From JBQTHP01 sp052389755 (GTDB taxonomy: Bacteria > Pseudomonadota > Gammaproteobacteria > Steroidobacterales > Steroidobacteraceae): a stretch of DNA of 49,912 nt. The stretch is taken from contig JBQTHP010000063.1 of NCBI GenBank assembly GCA_052389755.1, positions 1-49,912 on the forward strand, written 5' to 3'. Below the pieces are notes generated by a model. That model did no database searches and had not been told where the DNA came from. It worked only from the letters and a program-made list of their open reading frames with translations. The position numbers and the translations under genes were made by a program. Shown here one piece after another: positions 48,001-49,912 of this stretch (positions within the stretch are counted from its first letter, which is position 1; each line of letters opens with the position of its first letter).

Positions 48001-48493
48001 GGCTCTGAAGGAAGGACGCGAGCCCGTGCTCGATCGGCCGCTCGCGGCCGCTACCGAAGTGGAGCTGCGCGTACCCGCGTTCCTGCCCGACGCCTTCATC
48101 GGGGACGTGCACGTCCGCCTCTCGCTCTACAAACGCATCGCCGCGGCAGAGAGCGACGAGACGCTCGACGATCTCGCCGCCGAGCTCGTCGATCGCTTCG
48201 GCACGATGCCGCAGGCGACGCAGCATCTCCTGCGGCTCGCGCGCCTCAAGCTTCGCGCGCGCGCGATCGGCATCCGCCGCATGGACCTCGGGCCTCAGGG
48301 CGGACACGTGCAGTTCGAGGAACGCAACAACGTCGATCCGAAAGCCGTGATACGACTGATTCAGCAGCACGGGCGCGAGTACCGGCTGGAGGGACCGCTC
48401 AAGCTGCGTGTCGGGCGTGCAATGCCGGGGGATGTGGAGCGGTTCGAGTATGCCGGGAGTCTTCTGAGTCGTCTCGGAGCGAAGGCGGCGTGA
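45032..48493 (+). CDS. mfd: Transcription-repair coupling factor Mfd
   Basis: Removes RNA polymerase stalled at DNA damage and recruits UvrA. The 1153-residue length is normal. It has the UvrB-like N-terminal domains (FPLPDWEVLPYDLFSPHPDI, FAQRGSLLDVFP), the polymerase-binding domain (VHEEYGVGRYVGLQPMEVAG), the translocase with Walker A GDVGFGKTEVAMRAAF near residue 634, box VDEEHRFGV, LTLTATPIPRTLNMAL and TTIIESGIDVPTANTIIV, and a C-terminal UvrA-binding-like domain. The start is TTG at 45032, the only good start close to the family N-terminus; it follows the palindromic repeat by 32 bp. Confidence 0.96.
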   Translation: MSTFLRPPVPSAPAQSVRWHRLYGSAPALALAEALQRDERLFVFVAPDARELERFAAELRFFAGPHVPVFPLPDWEVLPYDLFSPHPDIVSDRLRTLHELPDARRGAVLVTAETILQRLTPRAYVQSRSFELAIGESLALETFRARLIESGYANVSQVTGPGEFAQRGSLLDVFPMGSDAPLRIDLFDDEIEAIRRFDPDTQRSLDALERVRLLPAREIPLDADAVRGFRRRFRTRFEGDPMQTSVYRGVSEGLAPPGIEFYLPLFHDTTASLFDYLPDDAVIAHDAGLETRLERAFADIEQRYEDRRHDVERPVLAPRELFLDPAETRERLQERARIAIEPFKAEAETGDRDVYNFPTAPPRELRADPRADRPLELLEQFIEAFGGRVLIAADSPGRREVLHEMLRAQERSVDLVPDWESFARGSARLALTAAPDIEGLTLLEPPVVVVSESQLVGVRARQERRRKRTASDPEAILRDLQSLEPGAPVVHEEYGVGRYVGLQPMEVAGQSGEFLVLEYLDGDRIYVPVQSLHLVSRYTGAAPESAPLHKLGTDQWAKARKRAAEQIRDVAAEMLDLYARRKARTGLKLAVRELEYQAFANAFPFEETVDQAEAIRQVIADLESERPMDRIVCGDVGFGKTEVAMRAAFVAVQAGKQVALLVPTTLLAEQHVANFRDRFAEWPVHVESLSRFRTGKEANAVVEAIERGTADIVIATHRLLHANVRFKDLGLIIVDEEHRFGVRDKERLKALRAEVHVLTLTATPIPRTLNMALGGLRDLSLITTPPAERLAIKTFVTEWHGPALREAALRELRRGGQIYFVHNEIRTIDRIAAEVQALVPEAAVRVGHGQMRERDLEHLMVDFYHRRFNLLVCTTIIESGIDVPTANTIIVNRADRMGLAQLHQLRGRVGRSHHRAYAYLIAPPRAAMAGDAAKRLEAIESLEELGAGFVLATHDLEIRGAGELLGERQSGEMTEIGLALYLDLLEEAVQALKEGREPVLDRPLAAATEVELRVPAFLPDAFIGDVHVRLSLYKRIAAAESDETLDDLAAELVDRFGTMPQATQHLLRLARLKLRARAIGIRRMDLGPQGGHVQFEERNNVDPKAVIRLIQQHGREYRLEGPLKLRVGRAMPGDVERFEYAGSLLSRLGAKAA

Positions 48494-48522
48494 GGAAACG
48501 GCCGTCTGCTAGCATTCCCCGC

Positions 48523-49173
48523 ATGAACCGCTTCATCCGCTCGACCGCGACGGTCGTGCTCACCGCCGCCCTCCTCCCACTCGTCCCGTCCGGCTCGGCG
48601 CGTTCGCAGCAGGCTGCATCGCCGAGCCCCGTGTACCGCGTCGAGTTGCTCGTGTTTCGTGCGACCACCGCGCTCGGGGGCGCGGAAAACTGGGGCGTGC
48701 GTTCCGACGCGCGATCGTCGGGTGCCAACGGCGAGCCACCCGCTGCACAGGCGAGCGCGCAGATCGGCCGATTCTCCCGCGCACTGGGCCCGGCCGAATT
48801 GCAGCTGCGCGAGGTCGCGGCTCGCCTGCGCGCCAGCGGCACATACGAGCCGGTCGCGCACGTCGGATGGATGCAATCGGCGAGCGACTGGGGTACGCGC
48901 GCCGGCTTTTCCGTCGGACGGCTCGGGATCCACGTGCGTGGGCTGTCGGGCACGGTGTTCCTCGAGCGAGGACAGTTCCTGCATCTCGGGCTGACGCTCG
49001 ACTACGAGATGGCACAACCGCCGGAAGGAATCGGAGCGGGCCCGGGAACCGTGTTCCGCCTCGACGAGAGCCGTCGCGTGCGCTTCTACGAGCGCAACTA
49101 CTACGACCATCCAGCCTTCGGGGTTATTGCCCTCGTCACGCCAGCGCAGGGGTCGCGGCGCACGGGGCGGTGA
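48523..49173 (+). CDS. CsiV-family periplasmic protein
   Basis: A 216-residue exported protein: signal peptide (STATVVLTAALLPLVPSGSA, cut near residue 28), then YRVELLVFRATTALGGAENW, a variable stretch, and LGIHVRGLSGTVFLERGQFL followed by HLGLTLDYEM and a C-terminal YERNYYDHPAFGVIALVTP. This matches the CsiV (peptidoglycan-binding) family, usually found just after mfd in Pseudomonas-like genomes. The gap from mfd is 29 bp, so the two are probably co-transcribed. The frame is open through mfd upstream, which is not coding in this frame. Confidence 0.85.
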   Translation: MNRFIRSTATVVLTAALLPLVPSGSARSQQAASPSPVYRVELLVFRATTALGGAENWGVRSDARSSGANGEPPAAQASAQIGRFSRALGPAELQLREVAARLRASGTYEPVAHVGWMQSASDWGTRAGFSVGRLGIHVRGLSGTVFLERGQFLHLGLTLDYEMAQPPEGIGAGPGTVFRLDESRRVRFYERNYYDHPAFGVIALVTPAQGSRRTGR

Positions 49174-49179
49174 TGAATC

Positions 49180-49214
49180 GGCTACCGCCTTCCGGCTTCC
49201 GCCTTCCGGCCGGA
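49180..49214. repeat. Half palindrome with CTTCCGC arms (copy 6)
   Basis: GGCTACCGCCTTCCGGC then TTCCGCCTTCCGGCCGGA (49180-49214) matches the left arm and core start of the other copies; no right arm follows. It starts 6 bp after the CsiV-like stop codon. Confidence 0.8.
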
Positions 49215-49229
49215 TAAGACAGGAGCGGT

Positions 49230-49272
49230 GAGTCGAGCGCGGACGGTCGTGCGAGCGGTGTGTGTTGAAGGA
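49230..49272. repeat. Copy of the left end of the 38.3-kb inverted-repeat element
   Basis: Positions 49230-49272 (including GTGCGAGCGG and TGTGTTGAAGG) align with 38311-38352 with about 34 of 41 matches. The similarity ends at GAAGG, where the group II intron-like hairpin begins. Confidence 0.75.
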
Positions 49273-49316
49273 TCGCGGTAGGGACACGCATTGCTGAGTG
49301 CCCCCCGCACAGATCC
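49270..49316 (-). ncRNA. Candidate 3' structured region (domain V-like) of the group II intron
   Basis: On the minus strand, 14 bases after the reverse transcriptase stop, the DNA can fold with GGATC/GATCC at the base, then GCGG/CCGC, then GGGGCAC/GTGTCCC. Read through in the same frame it gives AGICAGGTQQCVSLPRS, a readthrough pattern I associate with sequences just downstream of group II maturases. The classical 34-nt domain V with an AGC triad is not obvious, so this is tentative. Confidence 0.4.
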
Positions 49317-49329
49317 CGGCGGGCGTATC

Positions 49330-49912
49330 TCACGCACCGGGCTCCCACCTCGGGTGAGTAACGGCAAAGCGGATGCTCGGCCAGGGATGAAGGATGCGCG
49401 GGAGCGGCAGGAAAGCCGCGCACAACTGATCGAGGCGCTGCCAGCGCGTGAAGTCGCGTTGGCTGCGACGCCGAAGCGTGCGATGCCATTGACGACCTAC
49501 GTAGTGGCGGAACGCACCGAGGCTGCGCAGGTTGGTCGGAACAGCGTGATAAGCGAAGTAGCCGCGCACCACCTGCCCCAGCCAGCGGCCCTGCTGGGAG
49601 ATCGGTTCATGCATCCGTCGCCGCAGCTCCGCTTTGATGGCGCGCAACTTGGCACGCATCCGATCTCGGCGCGACTTCCGCTTGAGCTGGAAGCTGCCTC
49701 GACGAGAGCGTCCACAGATGTGCGTGAAACCAAGAAAGTTGAACGTCTCCGGCTTAGCCAGCCCGCGCCGCTGACGATGTTCGGCCGCGAAGCGGCCAAA
49801 CTCGATCAGGCGCGTCTTCTCCGGATGCAACGACAATGCGAACTTCTCCAGTCGCTCGCGCAGCTGCGCCAGAAAACGCTCGGCCTCGCTCTCATGCTCA
49901 AAACCGGCGACG
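49330..49912 (-). CDS. Group II intron reverse transcriptase/maturase, 5' part outside the window
   Basis: The C-terminal 193 residues of an intron-encoded protein. The visible part starts VAGFEHESEAERFLAQLRER, the end of the RT palm after the YADD box (which lies outside), then LSLHPEKTRLIEFGRFA, TFNFLGFTHICG, and the maturase (domain X) segment with RMHEPISQQGRWLGQVVRGY, FAYHAVPTNLRSLGAF and RHYVGRQWHRTLRRRSQRDF. It ends RWEPGA. No HNH endonuclease motif is seen in the part present. The frame is open to the window edge. The intron lies just after the CsiV-like gene in opposite orientation. Confidence 0.94.
   Translation of the reverse strand, partial: VAGFEHESEAERFLAQLRERLEKFALSLHPEKTRLIEFGRFAAEHRQRRGLAKPETFNFLGFTHICGRSRRGSFQLKRKSRRDRMRAKLRAIKAELRRRMHEPISQQGRWLGQVVRGYFAYHAVPTNLRSLGAFRHYVGRQWHRTLRRRSQRDFTRWQRLDQLCAAFLPLPRILHPWPSIRFAVTHPRWEPGA

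Noticed and set aside
46214..48370. Minus-strand gene of 718 codons opposite mfd
   Set aside because: Same reason: antisense to a fully conserved Mfd, with Arg/Ala/His-rich composition.

Overview
The window is a stretch of chromosome from a GC-rich Gram-negative bacterium, most probably a gammaproteobacterium outside the Enterobacterales (something near the Xanthomonadales, Nevskiales or Steroidobacter-type lineages; this placement is inference). The evidence is the gene content (LolA and LolCDE, LpxK, MsbA, RNase E, FtsK, a type II secretion system) and neighbourhoods that match the E. coli map: trxB/ftsK/lolA/rarA, aat-infA-clpA-clpS, yceD-rpmF-plsX-fabH next to maf, rluC and rne, and msbA-lpxK-ycaR-kdsB. 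Genes are tightly packed, often with 1 to 11 bp overlaps, and GTG and TTG starts are common.

Layout. 1-4.55 kb (minus): ftsK, lolA, a VanZ-like gene and rarA, which is cut by the window edge. 4.59-7.66 kb (plus): trxB, a DUF482 acyltransferase-like gene, aat and infA. 7.8-10.4 kb (minus): clpS and clpA. 10.5-16.4 kb (plus): gspC, gspD, gspE and gspF, a type II secretion operon with no pseudopilin genes behind it. 16.5-16.8 kb: a small acidic protein. 16.9-23.4 kb (minus): a complete SOS mutagenesis cassette, lexA-imuA-imuB-dnaE2, behind tandem LexA boxes. 23.4-25.5 kb (plus): a FAD oxidoreductase and an alanine-zipper lipoprotein. 25.6-28.5 kb (minus): yceD-rpmF-plsX-fabH. 28.5-32.9 kb: maf, rluC and rne with a long hairpin-rich leader. 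32.9-38.2 kb (minus): exbB-exbD-msbA-lpxK-ycaR-kdsB and a low-molecular-weight tyrosine phosphatase. 38.5-44.4 kb: comEC, a DUF2062 gene and lolC-lolE-lolD. 44.5-49.2 kb (plus): a small exported protein, mfd and a CsiV-like gene. At the right edge lies the 3' part of a group II intron reverse transcriptase.

Three things stand out. First, the error-prone polymerase DnaE2 carries an in-frame mini-intein of 169 residues inside its conserved SHAASF motif, within an SOS-regulated mutagenesis cassette. Second, the gaps between genes hold a set of long palindromes whose arms are built from short tandem units (7-mers such as CTTCCGC or AGCTGTA, and 9-mers such as GTCTGAGTC) around a related CCGGAGAAGA-like core. 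These elements have entered genes: one supplies the last codons and stop of lexA, and a different palindromic repeat adds about 36 in-frame residues to ImuB. Third, a larger inverted-repeat element near 38.4 kb shares about 40 bp with the sequence just beyond the group II intron at 49.25 kb.

Otherwise the genes are core housekeeping functions: envelope lipoprotein and LPS transport, fatty acid and phospholipid initiation, regulated proteolysis through the N-end rule (Aat, ClpS and ClpA), RNA decay, DNA repair and chromosome segregation.
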